Assembly (NCBI RefSeq): GCF_027409185.1 | Contig: NC_084463.1 | Span: 156,104,369 to 156,168,368, forward strand | Length of the DNA stretch: 64,000 bases | Origin: Cynocephalus volans | Taxonomy: Eukaryota > Chordata > Mammalia > Dermoptera > Cynocephalidae | Reading direction: 5' to 3' | Part shown: one piece after another, positions 47,466-60,724 of the stretch | Numbering within the stretch: the stretch's first letter is position 1 | How the letters are laid out: each line of letters starts with the position of its first letter | Translations under genes and position numbers: made by a program | The notes under the pieces: model-generated | Databases searched by the model: none | What the model saw: the letters and a program-made list of their open reading frames with translations, nothing else | Told to the model about the DNA's origin: nothing

Positions 47466-48915
47466 TCTTCAACCAAGGGGGTTCCTGCCTCTTTCCTGCC
47501 ACCTCCTGTTTCATTTGGCACCTTGCAAAGCTTGATTCCTTTTCATTTTTGATACATAAACCAGATCAGTCCTGTGCCCCACTGGACGACCCGCCAACTG
47601 CCAGCGTGGGGAATGGCATCCAATGGGTACTCAGTCTGTAGCATTCACCCATTCCCCATGGCAGGCACTCTGCGAGGATCTGGCAGTTCAGAGGTGACCA
47701 AGACATCATCCTTGAAGACCAAGGAGGGTGTTTCATAGCAGCTGTCATAATTATAATACCTTCTGGCAATTGCCAAAGGACATATGCACAAGTTGTCTTG
47801 GGTACCCAAAAAGTGCAAATTGGTCAACTTCCTTGAGAGGTTACAACCTCCCCCTGGAAGCAGGAGTAGGAGGATAGGTTAAGGAAGGGGACAGACTCAT
47901 GAGTACCCCCAACCCATCCCTCCATGTTGATCTTTCAGGGATAGACAAGTGGATTGTACCAAGAACAAGACATCGTTTGCATCTCGAACGTATCAGAATC
48001 AAATCTTGGACTAAATTCTGTAAGACACAATCGGGAATAAAAATCTTGGTCATGAGCATCAAGTGAGATTATAAATGTGTGTGGAAATTCTTCAAAAGGT
48101 AAAGATAGTATATGATATTACATAGTAATTATAATTTTGAATTATGATTATAATTTTGAATCATGCTTGTAATTTAATGTAATTATAATTATAGTTTTGA
48201 ATTATGATTACTATCCTTATTATTAGTTTATATTGGGCGAATGCTTATTAGCTTTGGCTCTCAATTATTTTAAGGTATTTTGGAGGATTTGAACATTTCT
48301 CAAAACAGAATTCTTTTAAATCAGAGCAAACACAGTGAAAAGCCAAAAATGTGGACTATCTGTAGTGAATTACAATTTCATCAGGAGAGGGGAACTCTGC
48401 CTGTCTCCTTAGATGCAGTAAAGTGGGCATGCAGACAAAAAGAGGGACACTGTCTTATGAAGGGACATTTATGTGGAATCCAGGTCTGTCACCAGCTCCT
48501 AAACTCATGAAGCTGAAAGTGTCTGCTCTACACTGGTGATTTGACTCCTGAGGAAACAGACACAGAGAAGCGAGATGCTACCCCAAGGTCTCAGGGATAG
48601 CAAATGCTGTGGGAGCCCCACATAGGAGGGGATTCATCCTGAATGGGGTGTTGGAAAAAGGATTTAGATGATCCTTACAGAAGGATCAGATTTCAGTAGG
48701 ATGAGAGTGCAGCAAGTGGATTTCAGGCACAGACAACAGTGGAAGAAAAGCAAAGAGCAATGACCAAGAACACATTCTTGCAGGGGACAGAGGGTCCCCC
48801 AGAGTGTCCATGGCAGGGGAACTGTGGGCAGTGCATAGGAAAGGCCGAAAAGAGAGTACGGGGTGGGAAAGAGGAATAGTGTCAGCAGAGGGTGCTGAAC
48901 TCCTGCTGCAGGCCA
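47466..48915. other. interval between the MS4A18-like exons, mostly unassigned
   Basis: No exon was recognised. An AT-rich stretch at 48121-48215 has three imperfect copies of ATAATTTTGAATTATGATTA. Confidence 0.4.
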
Positions 48916-48919
48916 GGAG

Positions 48920-49090
48920 CTGATCTACAAACTTTACATGCCCTTCTAATGGCTACAACAACCCTGCAAGCCAGATGCTGTTGTCCCCCTCTTACAGATA
49001 AAGAACCTCAGACACAGAGAGGGTGTTTGCCTGAGGCCACACAGCGGCCAGTGCCAAAGCCAGGACACCAGCCCCAGAGGTCTGCTGCCA
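48920..49090 (-). repeat. MIR SINE, antisense
   Basis: CAACAACCCTGCAAGCCAGA, CCCCTCTTACAGATAAAGAA and TGCCTGAGGCCACACAGCGG are MIR antisense. Confidence 0.75.
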
Positions 49091-49164
49091 AAGCACCAGC
49101 TCAGCTTACCTCTCTGCACACCTGTGGGATCCAAGTGTGAAAGGAAGATGTTCCTTCCTCCATT

Positions 49165-49592
<428 letters not shown>

Positions 49593-50039
49593 TAGATCCA
49601 GCCACCTAACTCTGTAGGAGCGGCAACGAGTTAAGGATCCGACCCCACCCCTGTGCCCCAGCAGCAGCCCCTCCAGCCTATAGGTACTTTTGGCTACAAA
49701 CACTCATTGCCATGTGCTTTAACTATTCCACTCTCTCTGGGTTCTCTTTTTATGAAATATCTCGTATGTAAATCAGAGTACATAAAGCTGTGGTGCTAGA
49801 GACAGCATCTACCTATCAATTATGGGAGCTGAGTATACAACTTTCAGGAATAATGTAAACTGGTTGTCAAACCATTTGGTAGGGGGAGATTGAAAGTAGC
49901 AGGTGTATATGCACCACGGAAATCAACAAATGTTCCAAATCAGGGCCTTTCCCTGCATCACAGACACCTCACAAGGCAGATGTTACACATGTACCACACC
50001 ACCGAGTACATACAATGTTGTAGAGTTTAAATAGTAATA

Positions 50040-50345
50040 AAATGAACACCCACGTGTATGATTTCACTTATATGAGGTATGCAGGGTAGTCAAATGCACA
50101 GAGACAGAAAGTAGCATGGAGGTTGCCGGGGGCGGAGGGGGGGAGGGTAATGAAGAATTAGTGTTGAATGGGGACAGAGTTTCAGTTTAGGACGGTGAAA
50201 GGAGTTCCAGAGGTGGGCGGTGGTAGTGATCACACGACAATGTGAATTTGCTTGGTGCCGATGAACTGTGCAATCGAAGGTGATTGGAATAGTAAGTTTT
50301 ATGTTATAAGCATTTAATATAGCACAGTTCAAAATAATTAAAAAA
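50040..50345 (+). mobile_element. L1ME-type 3' end
   Basis: GATTTCACTTATATGAGGTA, AGTAGCATGGAGGTTGCCGG and GATGAACTGTGCAATCGAAG follow old L1 3' ends. Confidence 0.7.
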
Positions 50346-50349
50346 TTAA

Positions 50350-50800
50350 GTGTTTTTTAAATAAAATAAACACCCACATGTTCACCACCTAACTTAAAAA
50401 ACAAAGCATCACCAACAGTTTTTAAATCCCCAGGAGTATCCCCTCCCTTTCCCAGAAGTAACCACTATTCTGTTTTATGTTTATCATTCTTTGTTTTTCT
50501 TTCTAATCTGACCACACATACTTGTATGTCTGAACCATGAATGGCCTGGTTTTGCATATTTACAAACCTGTGTAAATGGAATCACACTCTATCTGCATGC
50601 AACTAGCTTTTGTCCCCCACCGGACATCTTTCACTAATATACAGTATCCCACCGTACAAATACACCACAGTTTATTTATCTATTTTCCTGTTAACCAACA
50701 TTTATGTTGTCTGCAGTTTCGTGCAATACAAACTATGCCACTGTGACTGCGCTTGTGCATGTTCCCTAGCGTGTGAGGGCAGAACCCGCCATGCTAGCAT
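50350..50800 (-). mobile_element. L1 3' region, antisense, diverged
   Basis: AGAAGTAACCACTATTCTGT, GGAATCACACTCTATCTGCA and CAGTTTATTTATCTATTTTC follow antisense old L1 (M4/MD type). Confidence 0.6.
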
Positions 50801-50999
50801 GCTGTGAATGGTCCCAGGTGTGCCCTGAGACACTGCCCCCGCCTCCCACCACCTCCCGCCCCCCGGCCAGGTAGGGCTTAAGGAAATCATAACCCCCCAG
50901 TCAGTTCTTCTGACTGCATGGAGACTTCCCCGGGGCTCTTCTGAGAGCTGTTGAAAGAAAATCCATTTGTGAAAAGCACAGAGAATCACAATTCAGCCA

Positions 51000-51130
51000 A
51001 CACTTGCATGAAAGTGTGGTCGTTGGACCAGCAGAATTACCAGAGAGCTTGTTAGAAATGCAGTCTTTCCTATTGAATCTGCTTTTAACAAGATCTCCAG
51101 GGGATTCATGTGTACATTAAAGTTTGAGAA
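51000..51130. mobile_element. MER5-like hAT fragment
   Basis: GTGGTCGTTGGACCAGCAGA and AGCTTGTTAGAAATGCAG are MER5-like. Confidence 0.55.
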
Positions 51131-51179
51131 GTACTTCTTTAGACTGTTAGTAGTAGTGAAATGGCTGAGTGTGGGATTT

Positions 51180-52440
51180 GTGCAGATCGGCTTTGCTAGG
51201 GAGAGTCAACTGCCCTCCAAAGAGGTCTTAGCAATAAGCATTTTCATCAGCAGCAAGAGTCCCTATTGCTATTCACGTTTCTCCCTTGTTAATTACGTTT
51301 TGCAAATACCTTCTTCCAATTTTTTGGCTTGTCTTTTTACTTCCTTTATAGTATCTTTTAATGAACAAAAGATTTTAACTTTAATGTAGTCTAATTTGTG
51401 TCAAAACTTTTATGGTTTATGCTTTTCATGTCTTTCTCAAGAAATCTCTTCCTATCTAAGGCCATAAAGAGATTCTTCTATATTTTATTTTAAATTTTTT
51501 TAAGTTTTCCTTTTACATGTAAATCCTTAGTCCATAGGGGATTGATTCTGGTTTATATTATGAAGTGAAAGTCCAATATTATTCTTTTTTTCTCTGTGAA
51601 TAAGTAATTAATTGTCTCAATATTATTTACTGACCATGTCTCCTTTCTCCACTTACCTATAAAGCCACTGTCATATGTCATATACATGTGTGGGTCAGTT
51701 CCTGAGATCTCTGTTCTATTCCTTGTGTCTCTTTGTCCATTCCTGCAACTATACATTACACTGTATTAATCACTATATATAGTAAATCTTTATAGCTAGA
51801 ATTTCCCTTAATTCCTTCCATTTCAGTCAGGAACCTCTAAACTAATCTTAGCCTTTGATCATCCATTGAAATTTTAGGTCCCATGAAAAACTCCACTGAG
51901 ATTTTAGTTGAACTTGCTCTGAACCAACACATCAGTTTAGGAAGAATTCACATCTTTATACAATTGATTCTTCTGATACATGGATACGGCATACTACTCC
52001 ATTTAAGGTCTATAATTATCTCTTTCAACAAAGTTGAATAAATTTCCTCATAAAAACTTGTATATGTTTTTTCTGATTCTTTCCTAATTTTCTTTGCCTG
52101 TGTAAACATATTTTTAAATTACATTTTCAAACTTCTCATTGCTGGTGTATAAACATACAACTGATTTTTGCATATTGATCCTATATCTAGTTAAGTCACT
52201 AAACTTTCTTTTTAATTCTAGTGATTTGCTTACAAGATCTTTTGGAATTTCTGCATAGACTATCATGCCATCTTCTAATAATGACCCTGTTTTTCTTCCT
52301 TTTCAATCCTTCTGTGTTTTTATTTCATTTTCTTGTCTTATCAAACTGGTTTGTACCTCCTTCCTGCATTCTTAGATTGCATCTAAGTTTCAAGTTTCAG
52401 TCTCCTGGACTCAGCCATCTGGGACTAGGTTATAATTTTT
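51180..52440 (-). mobile_element. old L1, ORF2 region, antisense
   Basis: AAGTTTTCCTTTTACATGTA, GGGGATTGATTCTGGTTTAT and CTTTGTCCATTCCTGCAACT follow the antisense ORF2 order seen in the L1 at 41300-41700, with heavy divergence; no frame survives. Confidence 0.8.
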
Positions 52441-53734
52441 AGGATTTCAGATCATCTAGTTAAAAGCTCCCTACCAAATGTCCAGGGATTGGCCACAATA
52501 CACATTTTTAGATGCACTTCATCATTTATTAAGTATTTCTCATACAGCATCTCAGTGATCCCCACACAAAGTAGTATAAGGTGGGTAGAGTGACTTTCCA
52601 GATCTACCCAGATTATTTTTTATGAGCTGGAAGGGGTCTTTGATGTCATGAATCTCCAACACTGTCAAAATATCATCAGATATGTCAAATAATTTCCTCC
52701 ATCCATTGAGTTATTTTAATATCTAGCATTTTTGAAATTCATTTGGCAAACCTATTCGATTGTTGCACACCGAGTTAAATAAAAAGATCAGAAAGATGTC
52801 AAATATCCTGCCCTAGAAGGATTTACATGGAAAACATAAATTTACAATAAGAACAAGTCAGATCATATCAATAAAATCTGCTTTTCCCTAACTACAAACT
52901 TGGAGTTTTCAACACTGCCCTTAAAGCCTAACACTGGGTTAGCCAGATCTTAGACTAGTTTATCATCCTGATAACCTTGTTCCAGGCTTAAAGCCCAAGT
53001 CTATTGTTTTTCCCACACAGTAGTGACAGGAATACCTGTCCCCCGGAGTGACACCTTGAACACAATCAAGTCCCATCTGTGAGGAAATTGTCACAGCTGG
53101 AAGGCTGGAGCTGCTGTCAGCACATGGTGTGAAATCATTATGCCTCGGCCACAAAGCTCATGGTAGCTTCGCAGCAAGCTCCACCTCTGCCCTTTATGCT
53201 CCAACTTTATCTCCTCCCACAATGGCAGAGGAAGTGAGTTCCTTTGAGGAGCAGCTTTAAGAGAGCTAGCAAGGCCCCTGGGTGCCCCTGTCCTCCCCAT
53301 TGATAATTCCACCCTTATTCTCCTACTTGAATAGCATAACTCACTTGTACATAGAGAGGGCAAGGACCACTATCTCGTGCCCATTTTCCAGATGAAAAGA
53401 CTGAGGCACAGAGAGATGAGACGATACCACCACATCCTCATAGCCAGGAAGTGCTGGAAGGTCTGAGACCAGACCCCCTCAGTTCAGGGCTCTCATAACT
53501 AGACTGAGTTCCTACTGCCTCTGTGTGCAGTGTATCACTTGCCTAGCAGCACTGAGTGCTAGTTGGGACCCTCGGGATGGGTCCAGGACCACCACAAGGT
53601 GAGTTAGTAGCAAAGAGGAGCAGGGAGGTAGGAGGTGCTCAGTCCCCCTCGGTTTGGATTTCAGGCCCCACCCCTGGGCCTTAGGCCACTCCCCTAGGAC
53701 TCAAGCTCCACCTCTCAGTCAAGCACTATGGTGG
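52441..53734. other. intergenic, no gene recognised
   Basis: A MIR-like remnant at 53370-53480 (GATGAAAAGACTGAGGCACA) is the only named trace. No MS4A exon, in particular no FIISGSLSV-type exon 3, was seen. Confidence 0.4.
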
Positions 53735-54343
53735 CCTGTAGCACCTATTTGGGCACCAGCACATGGAGACCAAGACCACAGGGGGCAGACTTACATAATC
53801 TCATTTGCTGAGCATGCTCAGTAAAAAGTTTATCCCTTGAATGACCTCCCACTAGAGGTGCTAGAGAGCACAGAATATATTTGAACATATTTGGTGCATG
53901 TGGTAGAATTTGGCCAATGAACATGCTCTAAAGAGGCCAACTGAGCATGTGCAAGGCTATGTTACATAACAGAGAACCACTCCCTTAGTTGAATATTCAT
54001 TAGATAACATGAATATGTATTAAATAATGAAACTATAAAAGTGGAATCCCCATAGAAGGCAAAATTGTTGCTCACTCTCTTGGGGCCAGCCCACACTTTG
54101 CCTAAGGTGTGTATTTCTTTCTTTTTGTATCAAACTTGCTTTTAGCATGCTGCCGTTCTAGAGCCTGCCTGCACTTTGTCTGTGAATGTGTATTTTTTAC
54201 TTTTGTATTAAACTTGGTGCAGGCCAGCTCAGTCTCTGGAGGTAGGCTGAACTTTCTCTGTGAAGTCTGTGTTTCTTGTCCATTACATTAAACCTGTTTT
54301 CACTTTCTACTGTGACTCCTTTTTTGAATTCTTTCCTGTAACA
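53735..54343 (+). mobile_element. ERV-type solo LTR with a triplicated 78-bp module
   Basis: The U3-like part has a TATA box (TATAAAA at 54034-54040). Downstream are three tandem copies of a CACTTTGTCTGTGAA...TATTAAACTTG-type module with ACTTT marks at 54095, 54173 and 54251. ATTAAA signals occur at 54207 and 54287. The right end is TTTCCTGTAACA, a typical LTR terminus; the left end is approximate. No internal viral sequence remains. Confidence 0.55.
54085..54318 (+). repeat. 78-bp tandem repeat, three copies, in the LTR R/U5 region
   Basis: Positions of matching ACTTT motifs give a constant period of 78 bp. Copies 2 and 3 carry ATTAAA poly(A) signals; copy 1 has ATCAAA. Confidence 0.8.
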
Positions 54344-55596
54344 AAACCTGGCAAGAAGACAGGGTGGGTTGAGGTTAGCCATCAGACCTCCCCAAACCCT
54401 CTTCTCTGGTGTCAGCAGGAGCCCAGGTCTCCCATCTCCCAGGCTCAAGCCTCTGTCCACCATATCGTCCTGCCCTTGGTTTTCCAAGATCACAGCTGAG
54501 GATAAGGCAGCCTGAGACCAGATGAGCAATAAATGAGTTTGGGCGATGATATGTCCAGGCAATGGACTCAAAGAGAACGAGTAAAAAAAAAATAATGCTA
54601 AGACTTACAGCATCCTGGAAGAAAATTCAGGTTTTTAGGGGAAAGGAAAGTTTCAGCCTACACATACAGGAGTTTGAGTATCATGGTATTTAGGATATTT
54701 GCCACCCAACCACTGGAATAGTAATAATGTTGAGAGGAAGTAAACAGATGTGCACATTTTGTGAAACAAGGTATGTAGAACTTGAAGACTGAGAGATGGA
54801 TCTCTGAATGGAAGCCTGTCTTTTTTTAACATACTGCGCAATTAGTCATCCTTTATTTATTTATTTGTTTGTTTGTTTATTTATTTATTTGTCTGTGTAG
54901 TTTATTGCATCTGAGTCCCTCTCAGTATGAGCTGAAAAGGACCCCAGTCTTTGCATGCTTCCTTTTCTCCCTAAAGGCTCCAGCCCCCATTCCTGCCCCA
55001 CAGGCAGGAAAAGATAATTCACTGCTGGCCAGAAAGCAGTGCCTTCCCATGCGGCTGGTCTCTGGGAAGAGCACAGGGGAGGAATCCTTGGGAGGAAATC
55101 TATCCTTTCCCCACCAGTGAAGAAAACCTAAAGGCTGGAATCCAAAGTGCTGAGCTCAAGGCTGCATTCCATCCTCTTCAAGTATAGATTAACCACCTGC
55201 CATGTGCCAGGCACTGTACTAAATGGTAAGGGTGCAACCAGGAGTGAAAATCAAAATATTTAACAATGGATATGCCACTGACACTGACCAATTAGTATGG
55301 ACAAAGGCCACAGTGCTGAGCAGGGCTCTGGAGGCACCCTGTTGTGCCAAGCATAGCCCTTTAGTTGTTGGATCATGAAGAGGTGAGGGGGCTTCAGTGG
55401 AGAGGGTCTAAGCACTGTGCACATGCACAGGGGATCTCACAGGGCTCAGGACAACCAGAATGAAAGCGCCTCAATATTGTAATAACCAGTCCACTGTGCC
55501 AATGTATCCCAGCAAAGTATCAGCCCAGGGTACAAAACTGAACAGAAGCAATGTGGTCCCTGCCGCCTTGAAGTTCACCTTCCAGCAGGGAATCAG
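54344..55596. other. intergenic, no gene recognised
   Basis: A short (TTTATTTG)n-like tract lies at 54852-54892. Open frames are short and lack domains. Confidence 0.4.
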
Positions 55597-58500
55597 CAGG
55601 AGCACTACACTACAGGAGCATTACACTGCAGGAGCACTACACTGCAGGGGCACTACACTGCAGGAGCACTACACTGCAGGGGCACTACACTGCAGGGGCA
55701 CTAACTGCAGGAGCACTAACTGCAGGAGCACTAACTGCAGGGGCACTACACTGCAGGGGCACTACACTGCAGGAGCACTAACTGCAGGAGCACTAACTGC
55801 AGGGGCACTACACTGCAGGGGCACTACACTGCAGGAACACTAACTGCAGGAGCACTACACTGCAGGGGCACTAACTGCAGGGGCACTACACTGCAGGGGC
55901 ACTACACTGCAGGGGCACTACACTGCAGGAGCACTACACTACAGGACCATTACACTGCAGGAGCACTAACTGCAGGGGCACTACACTGCAGGAGCACTAC
56001 ACTGCAGGGGCACTACACTGCAGGAGCACTACACTGCAGGGGCACTACACTGCAGGGGCACTACACTGCAGGGGCACTAACTGCAGGGGCACTACACTGC
56101 AGGGGCACTACACTGCAGGGGCACTACACTGAAGGAGCACTACACTGCACGGGCACTACACTGCAGGGGCACTACACTGCAGGAGCACTAACTGCAGGGG
56201 CACTACACTGCAGGGGCACTACACTGCAGGGGCACTACACTGCAGGAGCACTAACTGCAGGGGCACTACACTGCAGGGGCACTACACTGCAGGGGCACTA
56301 CACTGCAGGGGCACTACACTGCAGGAGCACTAACTGCAGGGGCACTACACTGCAGGGGCACTACACTGCAGGAGCACTAACTGCAGGGGTACTACACTGC
56401 AGGGGCACTACACTGCAGGGGCACTAACTGCAGGAGCACTTCACTGCAGGGGCACTAACTGCAGGGACACTACACTGCAGGGGCACTACACTGCAGGGGC
56501 ACTACACTGAAGGAGCACTACACTGCAGGAGCACTAACTGCAGGGGCACTACACTGCAGGGGCACTACACTGCAGGGGCACTACACTGCAGGGGCACTAA
56601 CTGCAGGGGCACTACACTGCAGGGGCACTACACTGCAGGGGCACTACACTGCAGGAGCACTAACTGTAGGAGCACTACACTGCAGGGGCACTAACTGCAG
56701 GGGCACTACACTGCAGGGGCACTACACTGCAGGGGCACTACACTGCAGGAGCACTACACTGCAGGGGCACTAACTGCAGGGGCACTACACTGCAGGGGCA
56801 CTACACTGCAGGAGCACTACACTGCAGGGGCACTACACTGCAGGGGCACTACACTGCAGGGGCACTAACTGCAGGGGCACTACACTGCAGGGGCACTACA
56901 CTGCAGGGGCTCTACACTGCAGCGGCTCTATACTGCAGGGGCACTACACTGCAGGGGCACTACACTGCAGGAGCACTAACTGCAGGGGCACTACACTGCA
57001 GGGGCACTACACTGCAGGGGCTCTACACTGCAGGGGCACTACACTGCAGGGGCACTACACTGCAGGGGCACTAACTGCAGGGGCACTACACTGCAGGGGC
57101 ACTACACTGCAGGGGCACTACACTGCCGGGGCACTAACTGCAGGGGCTCTACACTGCAGGGGCTCTACACTGCAGGGGCACTACACTGCAGGGGCACTAC
57201 ACTGCAGGAGCACTAACTGCAGGGGCACTACACTGCAGGGGCACTACACTGCAGGGGCTCTACACTGCAGGGGCACTACACTGCAGGGGCACTACACTGC
57301 AGGGGCACTAACTGCAGGGGCACTACACTGCAGGGGCACTACACTGCAGGGGCACTACACTGCAGGGGCACTAACTGCAGGGGCTCTACACTGCAGGGGC
57401 TCTACACTGCAGGGGCACTACACTGCAGGGGCACTACACTGCAGGAGCACTAACTGCAGGGGCTCTACACTGCAGCGGCTCTATACTGCAGGGGCACTAC
57501 ACTGCAGGGGCACTACACTGCAGGAGCACTACACTGCAGGGGCACTACACTGCAGGAGCACTAACTGCAGGGGCACTACACTGCAGGGGCACTACACTGC
57601 AGGGGCTCTACACTGCAGGGGCACTACACTGCAGGGGCACTACACTGCAGGGGCACTAACTGCAGGGGCACTACACTGCAGGGGCACTACACTGCAGGGG
57701 CACTACACTGCAGGGGCACTAACTGCAGGGGCTCTACACTGCAGGGGCACTACACTGCAGGGGCACTACACTTCAGGAGCACTAACTGCAGGGGCACTAC
57801 ACTGCAGGGGCTCTACACTGCAGGGGCACTACACTGCAGGGGCACTACACTGCAGGAGCACTAACTGCAGGAGCACTACACTGCAGGGGCACTAACTGCA
57901 GGGGCACTACACTGCAGGGGCACTACACTGCAGGGGCACTACACTGCAGGGGCACTACACTGCAGGAGCACTACACTGCAGGGGCACTAACTGCAGGGGC
58001 ACTACACTACAGGGGCACTACACTGCAGGAGCACTACACTGCAGGGGCACTACACTGCAGGGGCACTACACTGCAGGGGCACTACACTGCAGGGGCTCTA
58101 CACTGCAGGGGCTCTACACTGCAGGGGCTCTACACTGCAGGGGCACTACACTGCAGGGGCACTACACTGCAGGAGCACTAACTGCAGGGGCACTACACTG
58201 CAGGGGCACTACACTGCAGGGGCACTACACTGCAGGAGCACTACACTGCAGGGGCACTACACTGCAGGGGCACTACACTGCAGGGGCACTACACTGCAGG
58301 GGCACTACACTGCAGGAGCACTACACTACAGGCGCATTACACTGCAGGAGCACTAACTGCAGGGGCGCTACACTGCAGGGGCGCTACACTGCAGGGGCGC
58401 TACACTGCAGGGGCGCTACACTGCAGGAGCGCTACACTGCAGGGGCGCTACACTGCAGGGGCACTAACTGCAGGGGCACTACACTGCAGGGGCACTACAC

Positions 58501-59137
58501 TGCAGGGGCGCTACACTGCAGGGGCGCTACACTGCAGGGGCGCTACACTGCAGGGGCACTACACTGCAGGGGCACTAACTGCAGGGGCACTACACTGCAG
58601 GGGCACTACACTGCAGGGGCACTACACTGCAAGAGCACTAACTGCAGGGGCACTACACTGCAGGGGCACTAACTGCAGGGGCGCTACACTGCAGGGGCGC
58701 TACACTGCAGGGGCACTACACTGCAGGGGCACTAACTGCAGGGGCACTACACTGCAGGGGCACTACACTGCAGGGGCACTACACTGCAGGGGCTCTACAC
58801 TGCAGGGGCACTACACTGCAGGGGCACTACACTGCAGGGGCACTAACTGCAGGAGCACTACACTGCAGGGGCACTACACTGCAGGGGCACTACACTGCAG
58901 GGGCACTACACTGCAGGAGCACTACACTGCAGGGGCACTACACTGAAGGGGCACTAACTGCAGGGGCACTACACTGCAGGGGCACTACACTGCAGGGGCA
59001 CTACACTGCAGGAGCACTACACTGCAGGGGCACTACACTGCAGGGGCACTACACTGCAGGGGCACTACACTGCAGGGGCACTACACTGCAGGGGCACTAC
59101 ACTGCAGGGGCACTACACTGCAGGAGCACTACACTGT
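55597..59137. repeat. 3.5-kb minisatellite of mixed 15- and 16-bp units
   Basis: The main unit is GGGGCACTACACTGCA (16 bp); a 15-bp form lacks one C (CACTAACTGCA). Roughly 220-230 units are present. Further variants are GGAG for GGGG, GGCTCTAC, and GGCGCTAC. Nearly every unit has CTGCAG (a PstI site). The mixture of 15 and 16 bp shifts the frame, so no protein runs through it; the 127-codon frame at its left edge is an artefact. It lies 6.1 kb downstream of the MS4A18-like exon. Confidence 0.97.
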
Positions 59138-59139
59138 AC

Positions 59140-59262
59140 GAACACTCTATATCCATCATCTTGTTGAATCCCCAAAACGTAATTTAAAGATGAGGAAACT
59201 GAGACTTGGAGAATAACTTGCCCAGAGTCCCACCACAACAAAGGCATTGGAAAGAGTACAAA
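59140..59262 (-). repeat. MIR-like fragment, antisense
   Basis: AAGATGAGGAAACTGAGACT and ATAACTTGCCCAGAGTCCCA are the MIR antisense end; it abuts the minisatellite. Confidence 0.65.
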
Positions 59263-59375
59263 CTGGGCCTCAGACTCCAGGGTAGGGCTCCTGATGCTGT
59301 GTGGCTGCAAGTGGAGAAGGCTCTGAAAGCCGAACAGAGACAGGGATGAGGATGTGGTCGTGGCTCCAAACTTAC

Positions 59376-59397
59376 AAACACACACACACACACACAC
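59376..59397. repeat. (CA)n microsatellite
   Basis: An uninterrupted ACAC run of about 22 bp. Confidence 0.9.
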
Positions 59398-59559
59398 CTG
59401 AGGGATATGCAACAATCACTTGCCAGGCAACCAGTGTTCAGCAGGCAGCCCACCCTCCTTCACCAATACAGCCACGTCCTGGGGTGGGGGACCCAGGAGA
59501 GGTGACCATCCTCACACACTCCATAAAGAACCACTGAGCTAGTGGATTGCACCATTATT

Positions 59560-59850
59560 GGTAATTGCACAAAGTTGGAAACATCAGAAATATCCCTTGA
59601 GAATCAGGGGACTGACTACAAAAGCTATGGTACATCTATACAACAGAGTACTGTGCAGCTGTAGAGAGGATTGAGAGTGACCTCCACATCTGCTTGGAGT
59701 AATCTCCAGAATACCTTTTTAAGTGGAAAAAAAAAAAAGAAATGTACGGAATAATAGATACAGTATGTTATTTTTGTATGAGAAAGGGGTGAATGTGAAC
59801 TATATGTATTCATACAGATCCTATATATAAACACTTACACACAAACATAT
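59560..59850 (+). mobile_element. old L1 3' region
   Basis: AAAAGCTATGGTACATCTAT, CAACAGAGTACTGTGCAGCT and the following AT-rich stretch match old L1. Confidence 0.6.
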
Positions 59851-60724
59851 TTTCAAAAAGAAACAAGAGAAGGATAAACCAAATAGATGCATAAATAAAT
59901 GGAGACAGAGTATATGCATGAATTGGAAGATTTGATGTAGTGGAGTAAGGTTTGTTTACAGATTCCTCTCGTGGCCTCTCTGGGCTAATAAGAGTCTAGA
60001 GCCATCTCCAGTAAAGGAGAATTTATAAACTGCCTTTAGGCAAAAAAGAGGGAGGGTAGAGAGAGCTTGTCCTGCATTTTCTGCATTGCTGGTTCTTAAT
60101 TGCCTTCAGCTCAGAAAAACGTTCATGTCAAAGAGGTATATTTGGGGGTGATATATTCTGGTTTCCTTCAATAAGCACAACACTTTGGATCTCAAAGGCA
60201 TTATCATGAGTGAGAAAAACAATCTCAAAGGGTTACCTACCATGTGATTCCATTTACATGATATTCTTAAAGTGACAAAATTATAGCAAGAAAGGAACAA
60301 ATGTGAGCATTAAGAATAATAGCAGCCACAACCCCTGCAAGGGACTGAAACACATGGCCTCATCATGATCTAAAAAAAAACCAAAAAAACTTTGATCATC
60401 TTTGGAGCTTGCTAGGGCACACCTATTATTTGGAAAACTGGTAAATAACAGGACACAATCCAGCATTCCCAAAAGAAAAAACAAGGAGAGGAATCACTCA
60501 GCTTTGGAGTGATTTGCCTGTAGCAGCCAAATCAGGTCATCAGCCAGGACAACACAGCAGGGGGTCAGGGGTGGGTAGGCCTTAGTGCTGGGCTCGGAAT
60601 CTGGACATTCCCATTCTCCCTGCTGCTCCTAGATCTTAGATGGCAGCATGTCCTGTTTGGTCCCTGGCCTATGGGGTTGCTGATGTGAGAAATGATAAGG
60701 CTACCTTGAAGAAATGGATTGCTT
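59851..60724. other. intergenic, no gene recognised
   Basis: No exon or named repeat; a short unique-looking L1-like patch at 60185-60290 is uncertain. Confidence 0.35.

Noticed and set aside
55460-55843. 127-codon ORF with repeated TTLQEHYTAGALHCRG-like peptides
   Set aside because: It is produced by the minisatellite's left edge; 15/16-bp unit mixing breaks any frame soon after.
55597-59137. CRISPR-like array of short repeats
   Set aside because: There are no unique spacers; units are contiguous 15/16-bp repeats in mammalian DNA, i.e. a minisatellite.
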